Assembly (NCBI RefSeq): GCF_030264295.1
Contig: NZ_CP127173.1
Location: forward strand, 3,913,501 to 3,977,500
Length of the DNA stretch: 64,000 nt
Direction of reading: 5' to 3'
Source: Amycolatopsis nalaikhensis
GTDB taxonomy: Bacteria > Actinomycetota > Actinomycetes > Mycobacteriales > Pseudonocardiaceae
Under the pieces are notes generated by a model. That model saw only the letters and a program-made list of their open reading frames with translations. It was not told the origin of the DNA and searched no databases. The position numbers were made by a program, and so were the translations under genes. Positions 44,159 to 52,288 of the stretch are shown in pieces (the stretch's first letter is position 1; the number at the start of each line of letters is the position of its first letter).

Positions 44159-45202
44159 TCACGCTTGGTCGATCGTGGGCTCGCTGAGCAGGGTGCGGCG
44201 AGCCTCGACGCTGGCGTTCTCGATTACGTGTCGGATCTCCGACGGTGCGACAGCGTGGTCGAGCACAGTGGAGAGCAGCAGCGTCATGGGGTGCTTCGGG
44301 TCGGCGTTCTCGAGCGCGATCCGCGCGACGGTTCCGCTGCCACGCAGGTAGGCGTGCACCGCGATGACGATGGCCAGCTGGCCGGCGACGGGGTCGCAGC
44401 TGTGGCGCCACAGGTGCAGGACCAGGTTCTCTGCGGCCAGGCGCGTCGCGTCATCAGGGACAGCGAGCAGCGCGTCACGGAACGACAGGGTGGAGAAGGT
44501 GGCGGCGAGATCGGCGATGACCGCGTCGTCGGTGGGCAGCTCGCCGTGGGCGGCAGCACGGATCGCGGCGTCGGCGCGGGCCAGGCGGACGTGTGCGGCG
44601 AGATGCCAGCTTTCGTCGCTGGCGGCGGATGTGACGGCGTCGGTGATGTGGGGCTGCAGACGTACGCGGAGGTTCTCGGGTGCTGGGGTGAACCGCGCCG
44701 CGAGGTCGTCCCGAGACGCGGCGATGGTGTGACCGGCAGCGACGGCGGCCGCCGCGGCCGCGGTGGCTGCGGGGTCGGGCAGGACACCGGTGCGGCCGGC
44801 GTCGCGGTAGGAGCGCCAGCGCGCGCCTTCGGCGACGGCCGGCACGTGCACGACGTCAACGTCAGTGAATCCGTGTTCGGCCAGCTGCTCGATAACGCTG
44901 TCGACGTCGGTGCGCTGCGGACGCGACCCGTCGTCGGCGTTGTCCCCATCGACGGTGCGGACGACGATGCCGATGACGCAGGAAACTGGCAGGTCGCCGC
45001 ATTGCCGGTTGAAGTGCCGCGCGCAGTCGTCGGCGTGGCCGGTGAGGTGGGTGAGGTCGATCCGGGCGAGCGGGCCGGTGATGACCGAGCCATCGTCGTT
45101 GGTGAGTGCGGTGATCAGCACGAGGGAGTCGTCGGGGATGAAGCCGAGCAGCGCCGGGAGGCTGGCGACGATGGTCGTGGTGCTGGCGAGAGTGAGAGAC
45201 AT
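44159..45202 (-). CDS. DUF4192 protein, copy 1
   Basis: 347 residues starting MSLTLASTTTIVASLPALLGFIPDDSLVLI, the hallmark of DUF4192, a family of unknown function common on actinobacterial plasmids. A later ALWRHSCDPVAGQLAIVI-like stretch matches the helical C-terminal half. ATG 45202 is preceded by GGGAAG. Its 3' end is duplicated at 43354-43535. It is one of three copies in the window (others 49936 and 60231), possibly paralogues with distinct partners. Confidence 0.9.
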   Translation of the reverse strand: MSLTLASTTTIVASLPALLGFIPDDSLVLITALTNDDGSVITGPLARIDLTHLTGHADDCARHFNRQCGDLPVSCVIGIVVRTVDGDNADDGSRPQRTDVDSVIEQLAEHGFTDVDVVHVPAVAEGARWRSYRDAGRTGVLPDPAATAAAAAAVAAGHTIAASRDDLAARFTPAPENLRVRLQPHITDAVTSAASDESWHLAAHVRLARADAAIRAAAHGELPTDDAVIADLAATFSTLSFRDALLAVPDDATRLAAENLVLHLWRHSCDPVAGQLAIVIAVHAYLRGSGTVARIALENADPKHPMTLLLSTVLDHAVAPSEIRHVIENASVEARRTLLSEPTIDQA

Positions 45203-45263
45203 GAGCGTTCTTCCCGAGGAGGAGGAGGGAGTACGGGCTGTCGGCGGGGACCGGGGTTGTCGA

Positions 45264-45701
45264 TCAGTGGCCGAGTTCGTCGCGCAGCGTCTGTGCGGCG
45301 GTGTGGGCGATCCAGGGTGGCGACGGTCGCCGGACGTCCCGGCCGGAGGCCGGGATGAATCCGTTGACCGCGACGCTCCAGAAGTCCGGCCAGGGTGCGG
45401 CGTCGGTGTGTTCGCTGCGGTAGATGACGATCACGTCCCGTCCGTCGCGGCGGCGGGCGCGTGCGGTGACCCGGATCGCGGTCCGCGTCCGGTCGCGGCG
45501 TTGCACGGGCTCGTCGTAGAGCAGCGAGACCGGCGTTGCGGGCAGCGCCCGGCACAGTTCGACGAGGACGCCGCGCGCGACGTTCCAGGCGCCGAGGTCG
45601 TCGAGGCTGCCGTGGCGGGGGATGTTGCAGGCGACCGACTCGGGCAGCACGTAGGAGCGGCTCCAGTCGTAGGGGCTGAACCACAGCTGGTTGTCGGGCA
45701 T
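45264..45701 (-). CDS. Hypothetical 145-residue protein
   Basis: GGAGG lies 9 bases before ATG 45701. The protein has a beta-rich middle (RTRTAIRVTARARRRDGRDVIVIYR) and conserved-looking aromatic segments (NQLWFSPYDWSRSYVL; WPDFWSVAVNGFIP). No motif I can name. It starts 4 bases after the stop of the 61-residue gene and precedes DUF4192 copy 1, so all three are probably one operon. Confidence 0.6.
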   Translation of the reverse strand: MPDNQLWFSPYDWSRSYVLPESVACNIPRHGSLDDLGAWNVARGVLVELCRALPATPVSLLYDEPVQRRDRTRTAIRVTARARRRDGRDVIVIYRSEHTDAAPWPDFWSVAVNGFIPASGRDVRRPSPPWIAHTAAQTLRDELGH

Positions 45702-45704
45702 CGG

Positions 45705-45890
45705 TCAGACCTCCACCGTGGTGTCGCGGTCGACAAGGTAGGGCTGGCGCGCGCACTCCGCGGAATGACCGCCGGGTTCTGCGGGGCTGGAGATGATGCA
45801 GCCGCCGAGTTCGGTTTCGATCAGCCGGCACGCCAGTTCGTAAGCGAAATCGCTGTGGTCACTGGTGTCGTGGACGGTGGATGCGGTCAC
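45705..45890 (-). CDS. Small 61-residue protein with two cysteines
   Basis: The GTG start at 45890 has GGAGG 5 bases upstream, the decisive sign that it is real. It reads FAYELACRLIETELGGCIISS, then an acidic/His tail. Longer in-frame versions lack coding character. It leads a three-gene unit with 45264 and DUF4192 copy 1. Function unknown. Confidence 0.6.
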   Translation of the reverse strand: MTASTVHDTSDHSDFAYELACRLIETELGGCIISSPAEPGGHSAECARQPYLVDRDTTVEV

Positions 45891-45944
45891 GGGAACCTCC
45901 GTGTCGGGGTGCGGATGACCACGGCCGGCCAGCACGCCCGGGGT

Positions 45945-45997
45945 CCCCGGCGCTCGGCAGCTCGGCGCGGCCGGGTTGCACGAGGTCGGCGCCGGGG
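45945..45997. repeat. Inverted repeat in the leader of the 61-residue gene
   Basis: CCCCGGCGC (45945-45953) pairs with GCGCCGGGG (45989-45997), loop 35. GGTGTGCTTTCC follows at 46003-46014. This is the same arrangement as at 51360-51431. Confidence 0.65.
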
Positions 45998-46092
45998 TCC
46001 TGGGTGTGCTTTCCTGGCAGCGACCGTCCGCGCCGAACACCGGGTGCTCGGCCGGTCTCGCTGCGATTGACGGCATGCCGGGGCGTGAGGTT

Positions 46093-46383
46093 CTACTGCG
46101 GCTGGGGTTTCGCGACTGGCTGACGCGTGGTGTGATCGCGGATGACACGGATGTTGTGGTCGCGCAGGATCTCGGCGTGGCGGCCGTCGTCGGGTACGTA
46201 CACGAAGGCAGCGGGATCGTCGATGTTCCTGGTGGTGAAGCAGAGCATGTAGTGGGGTCCGGCGGTCCGGGAGTCGCTGCAGATCTTCTTGGCGTCAGCG
46301 ACGCTGACGCGCCAGAGAACCCGCTGGCGGGTCGGGGTGGTGTGTTTGCTGGCGATGAACACCAGCGCTTCACCTGACGGCAC
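46093..46383 (-). CDS. Hypothetical 96-residue protein
   Basis: The GTG start at 46383 has AAGGA 8 bases upstream. It is an alpha/beta protein with VLWRVSVADAKKICSD, HYMLCFTTRNID and GRHAEILRDHNIRVI; the last resembles a small nucleotide- or peptide-binding fold, but I cannot name it. It lies 30 bases after the CxxC gene at 46414 on the same strand. Confidence 0.6.
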   Translation of the reverse strand: MPSGEALVFIASKHTTPTRQRVLWRVSVADAKKICSDSRTAGPHYMLCFTTRNIDDPAAFVYVPDDGRHAEILRDHNIRVIRDHTTRQPVAKPQPQ

Positions 46384-46413
46384 GGGAGTGTCCTTTCCGG
46401 ATTGGGCGGATCG

Positions 46414-46956
46414 TCAGGAGCGGGTTCGCGGCGGCGCGGTGATCGGGCGGATGCGCAGCGGCGGCGTGAGCAAGTAGCAGGCGGCGGGGTGGCCGTAGAG
46501 GGTGACGACGTCGTAGCGGGTCAGCCAGACCGCATGCCAGGCCTCGGCGGGTGCGCCGAGGCGGCGGTCGCTGTCCGCACCGTGGACGGCGTCGGCGTCG
46601 ATCTTGTGGGCACTGACCCGGTAGTGGCTGCGGCGCCCGGCGACCATCGGGCAGGCCGCGATGGTGTAGGCCGCGCAAAGCGGATGCAGCCCGGGCTCGG
46701 TACTCGCGCAGCGGGCCAGATCGGACTCGCGCACGAGCAGAACCAGACGGTCGCCGAGGGCGCGGCCGCAGACGCCGCAGAGCCTCCGGTGGATGGCCGT
46801 ACGGGTCTTGGCCGCATTGACCGCGCCGAGCAGATACCGGCCATCGGCAGTGCGGGGCGTCACCCAGGGGACGACGAGACCACCAAGGAGTGGCAATTCG
46901 GCCAAGGCCGCGGGAATCGGTGGTGCCGGCTCAGCGGAGTCGGGGCAGGGCAGCAT
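46414..46956 (-). CDS. Hypothetical 180-residue protein with CGVC motif
   Basis: AAGGGA precedes ATG 46956. A CGVCGRAL zinc-knuckle-like segment (~60-67) is followed by HPLCAAYTIAACP, so four cysteines and a His could bind zinc. The C-terminal half contains a MAGRRSHYRVSAH-like basic stretch and DVVTLYGHPAACYLLTP. It is the type of small metal-binding protein often encoded on actinomycete plasmids. Function unknown. Confidence 0.6.
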   Translation of the reverse strand: MLPCPDSAEPAPPIPAALAELPLLGGLVVPWVTPRTADGRYLLGAVNAAKTRTAIHRRLCGVCGRALGDRLVLLVRESDLARCASTEPGLHPLCAAYTIAACPMVAGRRSHYRVSAHKIDADAVHGADSDRRLGAPAEAWHAVWLTRYDVVTLYGHPAACYLLTPPLRIRPITAPPRTRS

Positions 46957-47025
46957 GGCGGTCCCTTTCCGGCCGGGCGCGACGGCAGCCGCCGCGCCCG
47001 GGCCAGCAGTCGAAGGACGAGGTGG

Positions 47026-47832
47026 TCAGGCGTTGAGGGCGGGTGCGACGAGGCAGGCGCAGTCGTCGAGGTCCTCGCGGCAGTCCACGCAGCAGACGCC
47101 GACGAGCAGCCGGTAGCACCAGGATGGGCAGGGCTGGTTGTCGGCCGCGCAGAAGGGGCACGCGCCGCACGCCAGGCACAGGCCGGTTCCGGGGTCGACG
47201 GCGTCGGTGACACCGCAGTAGTGGCAGCCGTCGTCCAGGCCCCACCATGCGGTCTGGCCGGGGTGGGTGTCGAGGTAGTCGCGGTTGGAGTACCAGACCT
47301 GGTTGTCCCAGTACCCTGCCTGCTCGTTGAACAGGTAGCCGTGGTCGGGGTAGCGCGGGTTGACGGTCAGGATGACCAGCTTGTTGGACGCACCGAGCCA
47401 GGACTCGATGCGCTGTCGGGTCGCCAGGCGATCGATGGCCAGGAATCGTTTCGCGGAGAGGATGTCGTCGGCCGCGATGCGGGTGTCCGATCGCGGATCA
47501 CCCGTGACCGGATGAGCATTTTTCGGCAGGACTCCGTTGTGGGCCAGGACGGTGCGGGGGTCGCCGCCGATCGGGAAGGGGTGGATGTTGTCTTCGGTGA
47601 CTGGGCCGTGGGTGGCGAAGCGGCTGTGGAAGAGGGCGGGCTTGTCGGGGTGCAGGCCGCGCAGGGCGGCGAACTCGTCGATGACGGTGGCGGCGTTCAT
47701 GCCGCGGCCGGTGATGATGCGGTCGCCGTCGACGATGGCGTAGCCGTGGCCGTCGTTGTTGTGCACGGCTCCGTTGGCCAGGGCGGTGGTGTCGGGCTGG
47801 ATCCCGGCGGGAAGGTAGGTCAGCATGCACAT
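47026..47832 (-). CDS. Class II glutamine amidotransferase-like (Ntn hydrolase)
   Basis: 268 residues. After Met removal the N-terminal Cys (MCMLTYLP) is the GATase-II nucleophile. HSRFATHG and LAHNGVLPKN are the glutamine-binding loops of this family. The C-terminal ~70 residues carry CxxC zinc ribbons (CHYC, CLACGAC, CVDC). GGAGG lies 8 bases before ATG 47832, inside the 3' end of the amidoligase gene, so the two are coupled with a 13-base overlap. It would release ammonia from glutamine, or act as an amidohydrolase, for the partner ligase. Confidence 0.85.
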   Translation of the reverse strand: MCMLTYLPAGIQPDTTALANGAVHNNDGHGYAIVDGDRIITGRGMNAATVIDEFAALRGLHPDKPALFHSRFATHGPVTEDNIHPFPIGGDPRTVLAHNGVLPKNAHPVTGDPRSDTRIAADDILSAKRFLAIDRLATRQRIESWLGASNKLVILTVNPRYPDHGYLFNEQAGYWDNQVWYSNRDYLDTHPGQTAWWGLDDGCHYCGVTDAVDPGTGLCLACGACPFCAADNQPCPSWCYRLLVGVCCVDCREDLDDCACLVAPALNA

Positions 47833-49115
47833 GCCAGGTCCTCCAGTTCGGCGGTGAGCGGTGCGTACTGCGGGCGGGTGCGCAGCCACTGAGTGAAGGC
47901 GTCCCAGGTCCACCCGCCGGCCTGGGTGATGTCGGGGATGGTGAGGTCGCGGGTGTAGGCGACGGAGGCGTCGGCGAAGGCGAGCGCGGCCTGCACGTGC
48001 TGGATGTCGAGGCTGGAGGCGAAGACCCTCAGCTCTAAGGTGTTTTGGGGCTGGGCGTTGATCGCCGAGCTGCGTTGGCCGTAGTAGGTGCCCTTGCAGG
48101 CGTCTTTGATGTGGTTGCGTTCGGAGTCGCGGAACGCGGCGTAGCTGCTGCTGCGACGGGCGAGGGTCTGGACGTCGGAGGCGTTGCGGTAGACGAACTT
48201 CATCCACCGGAATACGTGACACGGTCCGGCGAAGGCGGCACGGCTGATGTGGACGTGCAGCCCGTTGCCGTCGCCGCTGCAGCCGGCGCCCTCGAGCGTC
48301 TTGAGCAGATGCCAGGGGAATGAGTCGAGGGCCCAGTGGTAGGCCATCGGGTGGGTGACGAGTTCGAACCCGTAGTCGATGCTGCTGTCTTCCTTGAGGT
48401 AGCCGAGTCCGTTGAGGGTGTCGACTGTGTCGTCGATGCGGTCGGAGAGGTACCCCTGTGGAACGTTGATTTCCAGTTCGAAGCCGAGGTAGCGGGGGCC
48501 GATGCCGTGGAAGACCGGTTTCGGCTTGTACGAGTAGTCGTGCAGGCCGTCGAGATCGTCGTCGGTGTCGTGGTCTTCGCAGTAGGTTCCGCAGTCGATC
48601 AGGGTGGTGCAGACGCCGCACTCGAAGTAGTCGAGCCGGCTGGCGCAGTCGTCGCACAGGTCGCGGCCGGTCTCGGTGCTGCGCAGTGCGTCGTCGTAGC
48701 GGTCGCAGTGGTCGCACAGGTCGAACCCGTCGAGGCAGTTCGGGCACAGCTGGCGGCCGCCGGTGGCGTAGAGCGGTTCGTACATCCGCAGCGGCACGAG
48801 GCCCGAGCACCGGGTGCAGGTGAAGGACTCGTTGGCCTCGTCGATGGCGTGATTGCGGCAGAGGAATCCGTCGCGGATGAGAATGTCGCACTGATCGCAG
48901 GTGCCGTAGCGCTCGGCGCGCTCGCAGTACTCGCAGATCCGGCCGTCGTTGTCGGTGACCGAGGTGACGTCGGTGATCTGCCCGCATCCGCTGCACTGGT
49001 GCAGTGTGCGGACGCAGTCGTCGCAGACGGCCAGCGTGGGGCTCAGGTGGAACGGCGTCGTGGTTTCGCTGCCGCAGTCGCCGCAGCGGACGATGTCGTC
49101 GACAGGTGTGGTCAT
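47820..49115 (-). CDS. Amidoligase-like enzyme with N-terminal zinc-ribbon array
   Basis: 431 residues from ATG 49115. Residues 8-205 contain about eight CxxC zinc-ribbon pairs (CGDC, CDDC, CSGC, CEYC, CDQC, CTRC, CPNC, CDHC). Residues ~220-431 match the glutamine-synthetase-like amidoligase fold: RYLGFELEIN, SSIDYGFELVTHPM, GLHVHISR, NTLELRVFAS. That fold forms amide bonds using ATP, with acidic residues binding metal-ATP. Paired with a class II amidotransferase, it may modify a protein or peptide. Substrate unknown. Confidence 0.8.
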   Translation of the reverse strand: MTTPVDDIVRCGDCGSETTTPFHLSPTLAVCDDCVRTLHQCSGCGQITDVTSVTDNDGRICEYCERAERYGTCDQCDILIRDGFLCRNHAIDEANESFTCTRCSGLVPLRMYEPLYATGGRQLCPNCLDGFDLCDHCDRYDDALRSTETGRDLCDDCASRLDYFECGVCTTLIDCGTYCEDHDTDDDLDGLHDYSYKPKPVFHGIGPRYLGFELEINVPQGYLSDRIDDTVDTLNGLGYLKEDSSIDYGFELVTHPMAYHWALDSFPWHLLKTLEGAGCSGDGNGLHVHISRAAFAGPCHVFRWMKFVYRNASDVQTLARRSSSYAAFRDSERNHIKDACKGTYYGQRSSAINAQPQNTLELRVFASSLDIQHVQAALAFADASVAYTRDLTIPDITQAGGWTWDAFTQWLRTRPQYAPLTAELEDLACAC

Positions 49116-49695
49116 GGCGGGTGGCCTTTCGCGCTGTAGACGTGAAAAGGCGCCCCTCCCGACGAGAAGCCGAGAGGGGCGCATGGACGGAAGGAGAGCC
49201 GGCGGCGCGGTGTTGGGTGTTCGGCGCGCACCGCGCTACCGGCCCTCGGGGACGGTGTCCCGGCCGGGTAGGGAAGCCCCGGCCGGGACACCGAGCGGAG
49301 AAGCATCAGCAGGCCGGTCCGCCTACTGCGGCTCGTCGCCTGCGGACGGTTGTCGTTGGTGCTGTGGTGGCCTCCCGGGCCTCGTCGGTGTGCGGGACGC
49401 GACGCGGTCGAGCGCCCGCGGGCCCGGGGCGTGAAGCCCGGCGGGCCCGTCCGGCCGGTGTGAACCGGCGGTCGCAGACGCACGTGGGCGCGCGGTGTCG
49501 CGGGCCGGTTCACCCGCGCCGGATGTGGCCGGGCGCCGGGTTCAGGCGCCCCGGGACTGGGGGTGCTGTGCTCTCGATGGCCTGCACGTCCGACGGTGCC
49601 GGGATCACCCTTGTCCGCGCGGATTTCGCTGTCCTGGCCCAGCGCTGACGCCAGATCAGAATGCGGTCCTTTGCGCCGCAGTGGTTTCTAGGTAG
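49116..49695. promoter_or_regulatory. Long leader with hairpins upstream of the amidoligase gene
   Basis: About 580 bases without a supported gene. Near the gene, GCGCCCCTC (from 49150) pairs with GAGGGGCGC (to about 49182). Farther out, GTGAACCGGC (49460-49469) pairs with GCCGGTTCAC (49504-49513), the same core as in the ssb leader. A plus-strand GGGTGCTGTGCT lies near 49570. The length suggests a regulated leader rather than a plain spacer. Confidence 0.5.
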
Positions 49696-49875
49696 CTACT
49701 TTCGCCGGCGCAGGCGGTCCGAGATTGACGTGAGCAATATCGGGAGGAAGTACAGCAGGGTGATCGACCCGATCGCGGCGACGAAGATGCCGACGATGGT
49801 GACCGTCAGTTCCAAGTAGTGCAGCGGCGCCGCGGACGCGGTGTTCGGGCACGTGGACTCAAGTGTGGGCTGCAT
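49696..49875 (-). CDS. Small 59-residue membrane protein
   Basis: ATG 49875 has AAAGG 7 bases upstream, and the frame ends at TAG 49696-49698. Residues ~20-48 (LELTVTIVGIFVAAIGSITL and on) are strongly hydrophobic, followed by a basic RLRRRK tail, giving a one- or two-span membrane peptide. It lies 60 bases downstream of the DUF4192 copy 2 stop, which itself begins with a membrane segment. Easily missed because of its size. Confidence 0.6.
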   Translation of the reverse strand: MQPTLESTCPNTASAAPLHYLELTVTIVGIFVAAIGSITLLYFLPILLTSISDRLRRRK

Positions 49876-49935
49876 GCGACGGGCCTTTCTTCTCCGCTGG
49901 GACAGGGACGTCCATTCAGGAACGTCAGAGGTGAC

Positions 49936-51288
49936 TCAGAAGTCGGGTGTGGACGTGGTCAGCTCGGCGCGCAGTTCCTGGGAGATGGTGAAGAAGTCCG
50001 GGTCGACCGTGGCCGGGTCGATACCGTTGCGGTGCATCGCGCGGATCAACTTGCTGAGCTGGGTCGGCCGCGGATCCTTGGCGAAGATCGCAGCGGCGGA
50101 GATGCCATCGTGGCGCAGGTAGGCCGTCGTGGCAGCCAGGGCGGCCATCTCCGGTGCATACCGCTCGGGGGCGTGACGCCACAAGTGCAACCAGAGCGCG
50201 TGTGCGGCCGAGGCCCGCTCGGCGGTGGCCTGGGTGAGGTGGATGCCGCGTAGGCGGAGATTGGAGAGTGCGGCCAGCAGGTCGGCGATCACGTTCTCGT
50301 CGGTCGGCACGTAGCCGCCGGTGGCGGCGCTGACTGCATCGTCGATCCGGTCCAGGCGTTGGCGCAGGCGTGGGCGGTCGTCGGCGAGTTCTTCTCGCTC
50401 GACCTCGTCGGTGATCGGGTCGGCGAGGGCGGCGACGCGGTCGCGGGTATCGGCAGGGGTGGGAAGGAACTGCCGCAGGAATTCGTCGCGGCTAACGTAA
50501 ATACGGTTGCCCTCTGTGATGACGTGCGTGGTCACGGGTGAGGTGACGGGGTCGGTCAGGGTGCCGGTATGGCTCTCCATGTCGTAGCACGACCATGTGA
50601 CTCCGGGCGCGAAGCCGGGAAGGTGCAGCAGCTCGATATTGGTGAATCCGCAGTCGTGCAACCATTGGACGAAGGTAGCCAGCTGCGGACGGTAGGGCAG
50701 GTCGCCGGTGTCGGTGTTGTCGTGCACGACGGCACCGATGAGGCGCATGACCGGCTTCTCGGAGAGAACCTGCTGCAGGTGGGCGACAACGTAGCCGGGG
50801 TGGCGGACCACCGTGTCGAGGTCGAAACGAGTGATCGGGCCCATGCGCGCGGTGCCGTCGCCGCGGTCGATGGCCGCGACGAGGACGAGCGAGTCGGCCG
50901 GCACGTACCCCAGCGTGGCCGGGATCGCGGCAAGGAGGTCGGCGTCGGTCAAGTAGATGGCTGCAGGCATCGGAAACCTCACGAGGTATCGGCGGAGTGT
51001 CGGGTGATGTGCAGGGGCTGCGGCGGCGCGAAGCACGCCTGCGCGGAAGGCGGTTACGGTGCCGGCGGTGTGGGCCTGCCGTCGCCGTCCGGCGTCGTGC
51101 GCAGAGTTGGCACGCACGCGTTCGACAACCGCGTCGCCCAGCTCGCCGAGGAAGCCGATGAGCTTGAGCCCGAGCCAACAGCCCAGGTAGGTACCGACGA
51201 AGGTGAGGCTGAGCTGGACGAGCTGGGAGAACGTGGTGGTGAAGAACGACGCCGGGGTGAAGCAGATGAGGTCGGCGTGGGCGTGCAC
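49936..51288 (-). CDS. DUF4192 protein, copy 2, with N-terminal membrane extension
   Basis: The DUF4192 domain starts at MPAAIYLTDADLLAAIPATLGYVPADSLVLV, an internal ATG at 50970 with GAGG 6 bases upstream. The frame is open another 106 codons to GTG 51288 (AAGGA upstream), and that part contains a hydrophobic helix (LSLTFVGTYLGCWLGLKLIGFLG) and a basic segment. Either the gene makes a 450-residue membrane-tethered form plus a 344-residue soluble form, or an upstream small membrane gene has lost its stop. Both starts have usable ribosome sites. Confidence 0.75.
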   Translation of the reverse strand: MHAHADLICFTPASFFTTTFSQLVQLSLTFVGTYLGCWLGLKLIGFLGELGDAVVERVRANSAHDAGRRRQAHTAGTVTAFRAGVLRAAAAPAHHPTLRRYLVRFPMPAAIYLTDADLLAAIPATLGYVPADSLVLVAAIDRGDGTARMGPITRFDLDTVVRHPGYVVAHLQQVLSEKPVMRLIGAVVHDNTDTGDLPYRPQLATFVQWLHDCGFTNIELLHLPGFAPGVTWSCYDMESHTGTLTDPVTSPVTTHVITEGNRIYVSRDEFLRQFLPTPADTRDRVAALADPITDEVEREELADDRPRLRQRLDRIDDAVSAATGGYVPTDENVIADLLAALSNLRLRGIHLTQATAERASAAHALWLHLWRHAPERYAPEMAALAATTAYLRHDGISAAAIFAKDPRPTQLSKLIRAMHRNGIDPATVDPDFFTISQELRAELTTSTPDF

Positions 51289-51359
51289 GATGGGTCGTTC
51301 CTTTCAGGCGGGCTGAATGTCCGCGCCGGGCGCGGTTGGCCAGCCGCTCCCGGAGCGCG

Positions 51360-51431
51360 CCGAGGCCCCGGGTGCTCCGCATCCGCTGAACGTGGCGGGT
51401 GGGCTCGGCCCGGGGCCTCGGTGTGCTGTCC
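51360..51431. repeat. 13-bp perfect inverted repeat plus GTGTGCT motif
   Basis: CCGAGGCCCCGGG (51360-51372) and CCCGGGGCCTCGG (51409-51421) pair fully with a 36-base loop; GGTGTGCTGTCC overlaps the right arm and ends at 51431. It lies between the 51458 gene stop and the 51288 start, so it could be a terminator or leader element. Confidence 0.7.
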
Positions 51432-51457
51432 TGACGGCGGGCCAGCGCGTCGGCCGG

Positions 51458-51682
51458 CTACGGGCCCTTGGCCTCCGATACCTGTTTGAGGGCCTGAGCG
51501 GCTCGGCGCAGGAACGCGGTGAGCTGCCGGTGAGTGCCCTGGATCACGGCGACGCCGGTGTCGTGGTCGCCCACGAGCAACGCGGTCTGGCCGTTGGGAA
51601 CAATGTCGGTACCTAAGTCGTCGCCCGGGTGCGCGACCTCGATTACCGAGTCCGGTGGAACGTCGAAGTAGCTGTCACTCAT
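51458..51682 (-). CDS. Small 74-residue hypothetical protein
   Basis: ATG 51682 overlaps the stop of the 51679 gene (ATGA), showing coupled translation. A beta-rich body (QTALLVGDHDTGVAVIQG) is followed by an amphipathic helix (LTAFLRRAAQALKQV). No family recognised; it may be an accessory subunit of the upstream protein. Confidence 0.6.
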   Translation of the reverse strand: MSDSYFDVPPDSVIEVAHPGDDLGTDIVPNGQTALLVGDHDTGVAVIQGTHRQLTAFLRRAAQALKQVSEAKGP

Positions 51683-52269
51683 TGGCTTTCTCCGTGCTCC
51701 AGGCCTGACGCTGCTGGTGAGGTGGCCGGGGTGGTTCGGGTCCGATGCCGTCGGCGGATGCGTCGCAGTGCTGCCGGGTCGAGCGGGGGGTTGGTGTGCT
51801 CGGCGATGTACCGGATCAGCGGCGCGACCGGCCGGGGACGGTCCTGCGCCAGAAGAGTCAAGGCCGCGCGGGCGGTGTCGTCAGATCGGTGCGTGGCGGC
51901 GTCGGCCTCGTTCCACAACCAGCCGTCGAAGTAGTACCGGCTGCTGGAGTCCGGCCGGATACGGTCGATGTGGGGCGTGCTCGTCGGATCATCGGGGTCG
52001 ACTGCGGCGTCGTCGATGACGAGCAGGTCGGTGCCGTCCCAGCGGAACCTCAGGTGGTCGGAGGTGGCCTCGACAGTGATGGCGACCCATTCGGCGACCA
52101 CTCGCCGAAACCGGGGTGTCACCGTGTAGAACTGTTGGCCTCTATCGGTTTCGGCGATCAGTTGCGGTTCACCTAGCTGCGCGGGAAAGGCAGGCTGGTT
52201 ATCTCCGCTGACGAGCTGTTCGTCGGCGCGGACGGCGTTGTGGTCGTGCTGAGTCACGTCCTCGGACAT
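51679..52269 (-). CDS. Hypothetical 196-residue protein
   Basis: ATG 52269 has GAGGTG 9 bases upstream. A beta-sheet region (FYTVTPRFRRVVAEWVAITVEA ... LRFRWDGTDLLVIDD) is followed by a basic C-terminus (LRRIRRRHRTRT) that could touch nucleic acid. It follows the Prim-Pol gene by 19 bases on the same strand, so it may aid replication. No known family. Confidence 0.6.
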   Translation of the reverse strand: MSEDVTQHDHNAVRADEQLVSGDNQPAFPAQLGEPQLIAETDRGQQFYTVTPRFRRVVAEWVAITVEATSDHLRFRWDGTDLLVIDDAAVDPDDPTSTPHIDRIRPDSSSRYYFDGWLWNEADAATHRSDDTARAALTLLAQDRPRPVAPLIRYIAEHTNPPLDPAALRRIRRRHRTRTTPATSPAASGLEHGESQ

Positions 52270-52288
52270 GGCGATCACCTCGTGCGTC

